A DNA stretch of 7,837 nucleotides, from positions 1 through 7,837 of the forward strand of contig CALMXN010000116.1 in assembly GCA_937871145.1 (NCBI GenBank), written 5' to 3'. Made by a program: the position numbers and the translations under genes. The stretch comes from an uncultured Clostridia bacterium (GTDB taxonomy: Bacteria; Bacillota; Clostridia; Oscillospirales; Ruminococcaceae). This document shows positions 1-5,500 of this stretch, piece after piece (the stretch's first letter is position 1; every line of letters starts with the position of its first letter). The notes under the pieces are model-generated. The model was not told the origin of the DNA. It worked only from the letters and a program-made list of their open reading frames with translations, and did not search any database.

Positions 1-5
1 TATCA

Positions 6-11
6 CTCCTT
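6..11 (-). promoter_or_regulatory. Ribosome binding site for a downstream gene that lies off the left edge
   Basis: Read on the minus strand, the ppnP stop codon (12-14) is followed directly by AAGGAG and five more bases before the window ends. This is a near-complete Shine-Dalgarno at the right distance for a start codon just outside the window. It implies that the iorA-iorB-PNPOx-ppnP operon has at least one more gene. No terminator lies between ppnP and this site. The identity of the next gene cannot be seen. Confidence 0.6.
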
Positions 12-320
12 TTACTTATACGAACAGCAATAATCTGCGTATTCTTTTACAATAATTTTGAAGCTTGAATTCTCTGGAACAACAAAACTTGTACCCTCGC
101 CATAAGTCTTATATTCTGTTTCGCCTTTTAGCATTATGTCCATTTCGCCGCCGATGACTTCCATCAATTCTTCTGATGCGGTATTGAATTCATATTCGCC
201 GGCAAGCATAAAGCCGAGAGTTTTCTTTGCATTATTTTCTAAAAAAATAGTTCTGCTTGTTACCTTCCCACCAAAATAAACATTTGCCTTTTTAATAACC
301 TTTGCATTGTATAATTCCAT
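12..320 (-). CDS. ppnP: Pyrimidine/purine nucleoside phosphorylase (PpnP/YaiE family, DUF1255)
   Basis: This is a 102-residue protein close to the usual length of about 95 for PpnP, a single-domain cupin that phosphorolyses several purine and pyrimidine nucleosides to free base and ribose-1-phosphate in the cytoplasm. Recognisable family features are the YFGGKVTSRT segment (about 15-24), the GFMLAGEYEFNTASEELMEVIGGEMDI strand pair (36-62) that matches the GEYTFSTAEPEEMTVISG region of E. coli YaiE, and the C-terminal FVVPENSSFKI strand (79-89) leading to a C/Y-rich end. The ATG at 318-320 has an AGGAG eight bases upstream (329-333). Only 19 bp separate it from the PNPOx-like gene, so it is co-transcribed with the ior operon. 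There is no obvious biochemical link to indolepyruvate oxidation; nucleoside salvage alongside is inferred only from the shared transcript. Family assignment is firm; activity is assumed from the family. Confidence 0.88.
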   Translation of the reverse strand: MELYNAKVIKKANVYFGGKVTSRTIFLENNAKKTLGFMLAGEYEFNTASEELMEVIGGEMDIMLKGETEYKTYGEGTSFVVPENSSFKIIVKEYADYCCSYK

Positions 321-339
321 TTAAAATACTCCTAAATTT

Positions 340-762
340 TTATTCAATAGAAAAGCTCTCTGAACTAAAGTTGCTGTAATATCTGCCCTTTGTTGCTGTG
401 AATCTGAGAACGCAATAATCCGGGTCAGTAACACCAAGAGGGTAATACATTGTGTCGCCTGGCTGCCATATCAATTCCTTTGACTCAGCGTCAGTCAGGA
501 CTTCCATAGTTCCGACAAGCATAACACCCCTGAAAAATCTTTTATCACAGAAATATACGCAAGCCTTTGGATTGCTACGATACTGCTCAACTCGCATTGA
601 GCCAGTGTTTGTAGTAAAATAAATTGTCTTTATACCTTCTCTTTTACGAGGGGCAAGCATAGCCTTTGTGTTAGGGAAGCCGTCCTCATCAACCGAACTG
701 ATAAAAGCGGTTTTTTGCTTGTCAATGATATTGCCAACAGTTTTTTCAGCGTCTCTCATCAT
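340..762 (-). CDS. Pyridoxamine 5'-phosphate oxidase-like flavin split-barrel protein (general stress protein 26 type)
   Basis: This 140-residue cytoplasmic protein has the pattern of short PNPOx-like split-barrel proteins. It has an N-terminal helix, a first strand pair TAFISSVDEDGFPNTKAM (18-35), the segment YFTTNTGSMRVEQYRSNPKACVYF (48-71) that in the family contributes to the flavin-binding barrel, GTMEVLTD (84-91), and a tail with YYPLGVTDPDYCVLRF (106-121). Proteins of this size usually bind FMN, F420 or haem, and few have known substrates; it is not expected to be the PdxH enzyme of vitamin B6 synthesis, which is longer. Two adjacent ATG codons (757-759 and 760-762) could start it; GGGGTGA at 769-775 lies six bases before the outer one. 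It sits 23 bp after iorB and 19 bp before ppnP, so it is part of the ior operon. A redox or flavin-scavenging role beside an oxygen-sensitive iron-sulfur enzyme is conjecture. Confidence 0.85.
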   Translation of the reverse strand: MMRDAEKTVGNIIDKQKTAFISSVDEDGFPNTKAMLAPRKREGIKTIYFTTNTGSMRVEQYRSNPKACVYFCDKRFFRGVMLVGTMEVLTDAESKELIWQPGDTMYYPLGVTDPDYCVLRFTATKGRYYSNFSSESFSIE

Positions 763-785
763 ATTACGTCACCCCAATAATGTCA

Positions 786-1358
786 TTAAGCGTTCTTGCC
801 AAGCTCAAATGCTTTTTTATTAAGCTCAAGGAATTTTGCAGGGACACATTCAACAATTGCATCCTGCCAGAATTTTTCCTCAAAATCAAGTCTTTTAGCA
901 ACAGCACCCATAATAACAACATTTGATGCCTTTGTATTTCCAAGGCTTTCAGCAAGCTCAAGTGCATCAATAGCAATAATATCAATGCCAAGTGTCTTGA
1001 TTTTTTCAATGATGTTTTCAGGGTATGTTGCACTACCTGTGATAACAGGCATAGGGTCAGTCTTCTGTGTTGAAACAACTATCTTTCCGCCTTTTTTGAG
1101 GAAAGGTATCCATCTTGCAGCCTCAAGCTGTTCAAAAGAAATTATCAGGTCAGCCTCGCCCTTTTCAATTATAGGTGAAGCAACCTTATCACCGTATTTA
1201 ACATATGTTACAACAGAACCGCCACGCTGGCTCATTCCGTGTACTTCAGAAACTTTTACATCATATCCCTGTGCAAGCAGAACATGTCCCATCATTCTTG
1301 ATGCAAGAAGCGAGCCTTGTCCACCGACACCGACTATCATAATAGATTTAGTATTCAT
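786..1358 (-). CDS. iorB: Indolepyruvate:ferredoxin oxidoreductase, beta subunit
   Basis: This 190-residue protein corresponds to the small gamma-type domain of 2-oxoacid:ferredoxin oxidoreductases and pairs with IorA to decarboxylate indolepyruvate and other aryl-pyruvates to their acyl-CoA with reduction of ferredoxin. Diagnostic features are the N-terminal nucleotide-fold glycine motif GVGGQG (10-15) and the conserved EVHGMSQRGG (38-47), both hallmarks of this domain, followed by ADLIISFEQLEAAR (69-82). The length matches the typical IorB of about 190-200. The ATG overlaps the iorA stop codon by one base (TAATG at 1356-1360). Its Shine-Dalgarno, GGAGGT (1367-1372), is embedded in the last codons of iorA, eight bases upstream, so translational coupling is very likely and would help give equal subunit amounts. 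The complementary strand also has a long open frame, but it lacks any protein-like character. Confidence 0.95.
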   Translation of the reverse strand: MNTKSIMIVGVGGQGSLLASRMMGHVLLAQGYDVKVSEVHGMSQRGGSVVTYVKYGDKVASPIIEKGEADLIISFEQLEAARWIPFLKKGGKIVVSTQKTDPMPVITGSATYPENIIEKIKTLGIDIIAIDALELAESLGNTKASNVVIMGAVAKRLDFEEKFWQDAIVECVPAKFLELNKKAFELGKNA

Positions 1359-3091
1359 TATTTATTACCTCCGATAGCACCGAAAGGACAAAGCTGTTCA
1401 CAGAGTCCGCATCCTGTGCATTGTGTGCTGTCTATTTCTGCTTTTCCGTTCTTGATTGAAATAGCAGGGCATCCGACCTTCAGGCAAGCCTTACAGGTCC
1501 TGCATTTATCCTTATCAACACATAGTGGAGGATTATGCTTGACGTATTTGAGCAAAGCACAAGGACGGCGTGAAATTATTACTGATGGCTCAGCAACAGC
1601 AAGCTCTTCCTTGATTGCAGTTTCAGTTTCTTTAAGATTATATGGATCGACAACTCTTACTCTCTTTATTCCAACAGCTTTTACAAGATCCTCAAGGCAA
1701 ACCTTTGAAGCAGGGTCACCCTTTATGGTGTAGCCTGTTGTTGGGTTCTGCTGATGTCCTGTCATACCAGTAATAGAGTTATCAAGAATAAGTACAGTTG
1801 TATTTGAAGCGTTGTAAGCGACATTAACAAGTCCTGTTATACCTGAATGCATGAATGTTGAGTCACCGATAACAGCAACAGATTTCTTTTCAGAATCTTC
1901 TCCTCTTGCTTTGTTGAAGCCGTGAAGTCCTGAAATTGAAGCACCCATACAGATTGTAGTATCCATTGCGCAAAGTGGTGCAGCGGCACCAAGTGTGTAG
2001 CATCCGATATCACCGCTGACAGTGATTTTGTTCTTGGCAAGTGTATAGAACACACCTCTGTGAGGGCAACCTGCACACATTACAGGAGGTCTGACAGGTA
2101 CATTTTCACTAAATGTCTGATACTCTGTTTTAACACCGAGAATTTTTTCAGCAATGAGTGACTGTGAATATTCACCAATATATGTAAAGAGGTCTTTCCC
2201 TATAACATCAATGCCGAGCTTTTTACAGTGTGTTTCAAATACATCGTCAAGCTCTTCAAGAACATAAACCTTATCGCACTTTGCAACAAAGTCCTTTATA
2301 AGTTTTTCAGGGAGAGGGTAAACCATACCAAGCTTTAAGTAACTTGCCTTGTCACCGAGAGCTTCCTTTGCATACTGATAGCAGGCACCGGAAGTAATGA
2401 TACCGATTTTTGTATCGTTCATTTCAATCTTGTTTATTTCAGTTTTTTCAGCCCATTCAATAAGCTTTCTTGTTCTTTCTTCAACAATAACATGACGTGG
2501 TCTTGCAAAAGCAGGCATCATAACATACTTCTGTGGGTTCTTGACATATTCTATTAAGTCAACGCTATCTCTTTCACATTCTTCGATAATACTCTGTGAG
2601 TGTGAAATTCTTGTTGAAAGTCTGAAGAGAACAGGTGTATCAAATTCTTCTGAAATTTTATAAGCAAGCTTAACAAATTCCTTGCATTCAGATGAATCAG
2701 CTGGCTCAAGCATAGGAACCTTTGATGAAGCAGCATAATGACGTGAATCCTGTTCATTCTGTGATGAATGCATACCAGGGTCATCAGCAACAGCAATAAC
2801 GAGTCCGCCGGTTACTCCTGAGTAGCTGACGGTAAACAATGGGTCAGCAGCAACATTTAGTCCGACGTGCTTCATAGCACAGAAAGATCTTGCACCAGCA
2901 ATAGAAGCACCTATTGCAACTTCACAGGCAACCTTTTCATTTGGTGCCCATTCGCTGTACATCTCATCATATTTTGAGGCACATTCGGTAATCTCAGTTG
3001 ATGGAGTACCAGGATAACTTGAGATTACTCTTACACCGGCTTCGTAAAGTCCACGTGCAACAGCCTCATTCCCTAACATAATTTTTTTCAT
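1358..3091 (-). CDS. iorA: Indolepyruvate:ferredoxin oxidoreductase, alpha subunit (TPP and iron-sulfur subunit)
   Basis: This 577-residue subunit carries the active site for oxidative decarboxylation of aryl-pyruvates. The domain order is: pyrimidine-binding TPP domain (about 1-170, with SSYPGTPSTEI at 24-34 and the active-site-region glutamates); a transketolase C-like domain (about 225-320); a TPP pyrophosphate-binding domain with CAGCPHRG (339-346), GDIGCYTLG (360-368) and the metal/TPP stretch from GDS (409-411) to LDNSITGMTGHQ (436-447); and a C-terminal two-cluster ferredoxin domain. The cluster cysteines are C530, C533, C536, C541 (four residues before the last cysteine, a variant seen in IorA) and the classical C558, C561, C564, C568. 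No key residue is missing and there is no signal peptide, so the enzyme is cytoplasmic and oxygen sensitive. The ATG has GGAGGA nine bases upstream (3101-3106). It heads the operon with iorB. The family is certain; preference for indole-, phenyl- or 4-hydroxyphenylpyruvate cannot be read from sequence. Confidence 0.97.
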   Translation of the reverse strand: MKKIMLGNEAVARGLYEAGVRVISSYPGTPSTEITECASKYDEMYSEWAPNEKVACEVAIGASIAGARSFCAMKHVGLNVAADPLFTVSYSGVTGGLVIAVADDPGMHSSQNEQDSRHYAASSKVPMLEPADSSECKEFVKLAYKISEEFDTPVLFRLSTRISHSQSIIEECERDSVDLIEYVKNPQKYVMMPAFARPRHVIVEERTRKLIEWAEKTEINKIEMNDTKIGIITSGACYQYAKEALGDKASYLKLGMVYPLPEKLIKDFVAKCDKVYVLEELDDVFETHCKKLGIDVIGKDLFTYIGEYSQSLIAEKILGVKTEYQTFSENVPVRPPVMCAGCPHRGVFYTLAKNKITVSGDIGCYTLGAAAPLCAMDTTICMGASISGLHGFNKARGEDSEKKSVAVIGDSTFMHSGITGLVNVAYNASNTTVLILDNSITGMTGHQQNPTTGYTIKGDPASKVCLEDLVKAVGIKRVRVVDPYNLKETETAIKEELAVAEPSVIISRRPCALLKYVKHNPPLCVDKDKCRTCKACLKVGCPAISIKNGKAEIDSTQCTGCGLCEQLCPFGAIGGNK

Positions 3092-3123
3092 AAATTCATA
3101 TCCTCCGTATTAATCTGTCTTTA

Positions 3124-3132
3124 ATTTTATCA
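3124..3132 (-). promoter_or_regulatory. Candidate extended -10 promoter of the iorAB operon
   Basis: On the minus strand there is TGATAAAAT, an extended -10 (TGn plus a hexamer with one mismatch to TATAAT). Transcription would start near 3117, leaving a leader of about 26 bases with the iorA ribosome site. No good -35 lies at 17 bases; a TTGACT at 3140-3145 is too close to be used with it. The hexamer overlaps a small 6-1-6 inverted repeat (3125-3137). The leader is too short for a T-box or other riboswitch. Confidence 0.4.
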
Positions 3133-3187
3133 TAAAAGCAGTCAAAATAAAATAAGTTTTTCTATAAAATAAATATTTTTCTGATGA

Positions 3188-3203
3188 ACTGAATTAATTC
3201 AGT
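3188..3203. promoter_or_regulatory. Perfect 16-bp palindrome upstream of iorA, possible operator
   Basis: ACTGAATTAATTCAGT is identical to its own reverse complement over all 16 bases. It lies between the terminator of the CmpB-like gene and the proposed iorA promoter, centred roughly 79 bases upstream of the inferred transcription start. That position suits an activator or an upstream repressor site. It has no T-tract and no loop, so it is not a terminator. Regulatory function is inferred from symmetry and position only. Confidence 0.35.
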
Positions 3204-3214
3204 AGAAACACTTT

Positions 3215-3250
3215 AAAAAACAACTAATATCCATATGGGTATTAGTTGTT
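3215..3250 (-). terminator. Intrinsic terminator of the CmpB-like gene
   Basis: A 14-bp stem (arms 3219-3232 and 3237-3250, one G-U pair) encloses a four-base loop and, read on the minus strand, is followed by a run of six T (3215-3220). It begins six bases after the stop codon of the gene ending at 3257. The plus-strand side lacks a T-run, so it acts leftward and separates this gene from the ior operon. Confidence 0.88.
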
Positions 3251-3256
3251 CTGTCT

Positions 3257-3943
3257 TTACTTAATAAATTTCATATTCGGGTATATCTTTTTGAGATAGT
3301 CATTATCATAATGCTTATCTAAAAATTCTTCAACAGAGTTGCTTGGCGCTTCGCCTTTTTTTCTCTCTATCTGTCTGAGTACAGCTGCAGCTGAAATAAG
3401 CATATTAAGTAACATAAATATAAGCAGACACCACGCAATAACATTGACCCATTTGTCAGGAATTCTATTTATAACTCTTACAAGTTGTGGAATCACAAGG
3501 GAGATAAATATAAGTCCGAGAAATCCCCAGAACATAGCATGAAGAGGATTCGTTCTGCCATTAAAGCTTAATGGGAATCTTGAATAATTCCATGATTCTG
3601 ACTTGAATATAACTTCCTGAGAGTAGGAGCAGACATATTCAAAGGTTCCACCGACAAGAGAGCTAATGATGAATAATATGTATTTATTAGAGTTTCGGAA
3701 CTTGTACAGGCAGATAGTAAATAATAATGCGCCAAATCCATAAACCTGATTGAAAGGACCATATATCATGCCTTGTTTGTTGACGAAATGCCCTTTGTTA
3801 ATCATCACCATTAAAATTTCAACAATATAGCCTACAAAACATCCGAATACGAAAACGTATACACAAAGATTGAAAAAACTAACTTTCTTCTGCGGATTGT
3901 TAATTTGTGTGGCACTTTTGCCTGACATAATTAGCGTTTTCAC
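3257..3943 (-). CDS. CmpB-like integral membrane protein (putative ABC-transporter type IV family, PF06541-like)
   Basis: This is a 228-residue polytopic membrane protein with about five hydrophobic segments (roughly 25-47, 64-80, 87-105, 135-155 and 165-187) and a charged cytoplasmic-type C-terminal tail of about 40 residues. It carries the signature of the CmpB family: YGPFNQVYGFG (61-71), GGTFEY (98-103) and WNYSRFPLSFNGRTNPLHAMFWGFLG (118-143). The family is annotated as a putative ABC permease, but no ATPase lies nearby and its real function is unknown. The start is GTG (3941-3943): AAGGAG at 3951-3956 sits seven bases before it, while the next in-frame ATG (3926-3928) is 22 bases away and the closer ATG (3946-3948) is out of frame. 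It has its own promoter and terminator, so it is a single-gene unit placed between paaK and iorA. Confidence 0.82.
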   Translation of the reverse strand: MKTLIMSGKSATQINNPQKKVSFFNLCVYVFVFGCFVGYIVEILMVMINKGHFVNKQGMIYGPFNQVYGFGALLFTICLYKFRNSNKYILFIISSLVGGTFEYVCSYSQEVIFKSESWNYSRFPLSFNGRTNPLHAMFWGFLGLIFISLVIPQLVRVINRIPDKWVNVIAWCLLIFMLLNMLISAAAVLRQIERKKGEAPSNSVEEFLDKHYDNDYLKKIYPNMKFIK

Positions 3944-3976
3944 AACATTTCTCCTTATTATATACTCATAGTTTTT

Positions 3977-4005
3977 ATTGTATCACATAAATATTTCCAG
4001 TACAA
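3977..4005 (-). promoter_or_regulatory. Sigma-A-type promoter of the CmpB-like gene
   Basis: On the minus strand TTGTAC (4000-4005), a 17-base spacer and TACAAT (3977-3982) are preceded by TG to give an extended -10. Start of transcription would be near 3970, about 27 bases before the GTG. A 9-bp inverted repeat flanks it: ATATACTCA at 3960-3968, at the transcript start, and TGAGTATAT at 4012-4020, just upstream of the -35. Confidence 0.65.
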
Positions 4006-4074
4006 GTTTATTGAGTATATGATAAAAAAATGAGGAAAATGCCTTTGCCATAAATAGAATATTAAATTTTCAAA

Positions 4075-5376
4075 TTACTTGTTTTCATTTCTCAAATCGA
4101 GAATACGCTTTGCTTTGCCCTGGAATCTTTCGAGTGATTTATGCTCGACAAGTGAAACCTTTGTTTCAATTCCGAGAACTGTCTTAAGAGCGTGATGAAT
4201 ATCTTTCTGGAGATTTTCAAGTGCACTATAATTTTCAAGAAGACTTGAGTCGGAAAGCTCAACCTTTACTTCAAGGTGGTCAGAGTAGTTTGCTCTTGTG
4301 ACTACAAGCTGATAATGTGGAGCAATCCTGTCGAATTTCATAAGAACGCTTTCAATCTGTGAAGGGAATACATTTACGCCACGGATTTTAAGCATATCGT
4401 CGCTTCTGCCCATGACTTTTGCCATTCTTGCAAAGGTTCTTCCGCACTTACAAGGCTCATAATCAATCTTTGTGATATCCTTTGTTCTGTAACGGAGCAT
4501 AGGAATACCTTCTTTTGTGAGAGTTGTGATAACAAGCTCACCGACCTCACCACGAGGCAGTACTTCAAGTGTGTTTGAATTAATGATTTCAGGCAGGAAG
4601 TGGTCTTCATTGATGTGCATACCACATCTTAGGTAACATTCGCCTGAAACACCAGGTCCCATAAGTTCACTCATACCGTAGTTGTCTGTTGCAAAGAGAT
4701 TGAGTGACTTTTCAATCTGAGTTCTCATTTCTTCTGTGCAGCCCTCAGAACCAAGCAAGCCGAGTCTGAGGTGAATATTATCAATAACACCCATATCTCT
4801 TGCAAGTTCGCCGATATACTGTGCGTATGAAGGTGTAGAAACAAGAGCAGTAGTCTTAAAGTCCTGCATAAGCATAATCTGCTTTTCTGTGTTACCACTT
4901 GAAGTAGGAACAACAGTTGCACCTAATTTTTCAAGTCCGTAATGCAGTCCGAGAGCACCAGTGAAAAGCCCGTAGCCAAAAGCAATCTGAACGATATCTT
5001 CATCAGTGGCGCCAGCAGCAGCACATAGTCTTGCCATACAGTCAGACCAGTTTTCTAAATCCTGTTTTGTGTATCCTACAACAGTTGGCTTACCTGTTGT
5101 GCCTGATGATGCGTGAATTCTTACAATTTTCTTTAAAGGCTGTCCGAACAGACCGAACGGATATGTATCACGGATATCATCTTTTGTTGTATATGGTATG
5201 TACTGAATATCTGATATAGATTTAATCTTTTCGGCTGTAACGCCAGCTTCTGATAATCTTTTATTATAGAAAGGAATATTGTCTGAACAATATTGCACGA
5301 GCCATTTCAGTCGCTTTAACTGAAGCTCTTCAATCTGTTTTCTTGGCATAGTTTCAATATCTTTTTGAAAAAACAT
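4075..5376 (-). CDS. paaK: Phenylacetate-CoA ligase (AMP-forming; aryl-acetate CoA ligase)
   Basis: This 433-residue cytoplasmic ANL-superfamily enzyme is the usual length for PaaK (about 430-440). It adenylates phenylacetate or a similar aryl-acetate with ATP and transfers the acyl group to CoA. Visible motifs in order are the P-loop SSGTTGKPT (90-98), FGYGLFTGALGLHYG (133-147), NYGMSE (232-237), YRTKDI (296-301), a CKCGRT cysteine pair (309-314), the hinge region GRSDDMLKIRGVNVFPSQIE (323-342) and the C-terminal GKAKR with the probable catalytic lysine K421. The ATG has AAAGGAG nine bases upstream (5386-5392). It has its own promoter, and I find no hairpin terminator after its stop, so read-through into the next gene is possible. 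Its place near iorAB, whose product is an aryl-acetyl-CoA, points to joint work in aryl-acetate metabolism. Substrate could be phenyl-, 4-hydroxyphenyl- or indoleacetate. Confidence 0.94.
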   Translation of the reverse strand: MFFQKDIETMPRKQIEELQLKRLKWLVQYCSDNIPFYNKRLSEAGVTAEKIKSISDIQYIPYTTKDDIRDTYPFGLFGQPLKKIVRIHASSGTTGKPTVVGYTKQDLENWSDCMARLCAAAGATDEDIVQIAFGYGLFTGALGLHYGLEKLGATVVPTSSGNTEKQIMLMQDFKTTALVSTPSYAQYIGELARDMGVIDNIHLRLGLLGSEGCTEEMRTQIEKSLNLFATDNYGMSELMGPGVSGECYLRCGMHINEDHFLPEIINSNTLEVLPRGEVGELVITTLTKEGIPMLRYRTKDITKIDYEPCKCGRTFARMAKVMGRSDDMLKIRGVNVFPSQIESVLMKFDRIAPHYQLVVTRANYSDHLEVKVELSDSSLLENYSALENLQKDIHHALKTVLGIETKVSLVEHKSLERFQGKAKRILDLRNENK

Positions 5377-5406
5377 TTTACTTCGCTCCTTTAAATCAAT
5401 AAATAT

Positions 5407-5435
5407 ATTATATACCTCAATTTATATAAAAACAA
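5407..5435 (-). promoter_or_regulatory. Sigma-A-type promoter of paaK
   Basis: Read on the minus strand, TTGTTT (5430-5435), 17 bases, then a perfect TATAAT (5407-5412). The predicted transcript starts near 5400, giving a leader of about 24 bases that holds the Shine-Dalgarno. It lies downstream of the symporter terminator, so paaK is an independent transcription unit. Confidence 0.68.
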
Positions 5436-5457
5436 GTGCAAATTATGCATAAACCGA

Positions 5458-5487
5458 CAAAACGCCACAGGAAAATTCCCATGGCGT
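5458..5487 (-). terminator. Intrinsic terminator of the sodium:solute symporter gene
   Basis: An 11-bp stem (outer six pairs ACGCCA/TGGCGT at 5462-5467 and 5482-5487, two internal G-U pairs) with a four-base loop is followed on the minus strand by TTTT (5459-5462, partly in the stem foot). It starts 13 bases after the symporter stop codon. The U-run is short but the stem is GC-rich. Confidence 0.75.
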
Positions 5488-5500
5488 GTCAGCGAGGATA

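Noticed and set aside
530..541. Atypical four-residue spacing before the last cysteine in the first iorA iron-sulfur motif (residues 530-541 of the protein) as a defect
   Set aside because: This spacing is known in IorA alpha subunits, so it is a family trait and not a mutation.
796..1377. Long open frame (193 codons) on the plus strand opposite iorB
   Set aside because: It lies wholly antisense to a certain gene, its product is Ser/Ile-rich without domain character, and no good ribosome site or promoter precedes it. It is a shadow of iorB codon usage.
1317..1733. Plus-strand open frame of 138 codons opposite the iorA 3' end
   Set aside because: Antisense to the ferredoxin domain of iorA with no independent signals.
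3140..3145. TTGACT as a -35 box for iorA
   Set aside because: The stretch 17 bases downstream is AAAGAC, not a -10, and the real-looking extended -10 is only 10 bases away.
3092..3187. T-box or riboswitch leader upstream of iorA
   Set aside because: The whole space to the upstream terminator is 124 bp, with no specifier-loop or antiterminator features, and the likely leader is about 26 bases.
4024..4074. Possible terminator after paaK (run of seven T on the minus strand)
   Set aside because: No stable stem precedes the T-run; GGCAAAGGC and its surroundings do not form paired arms of more than about three bases.
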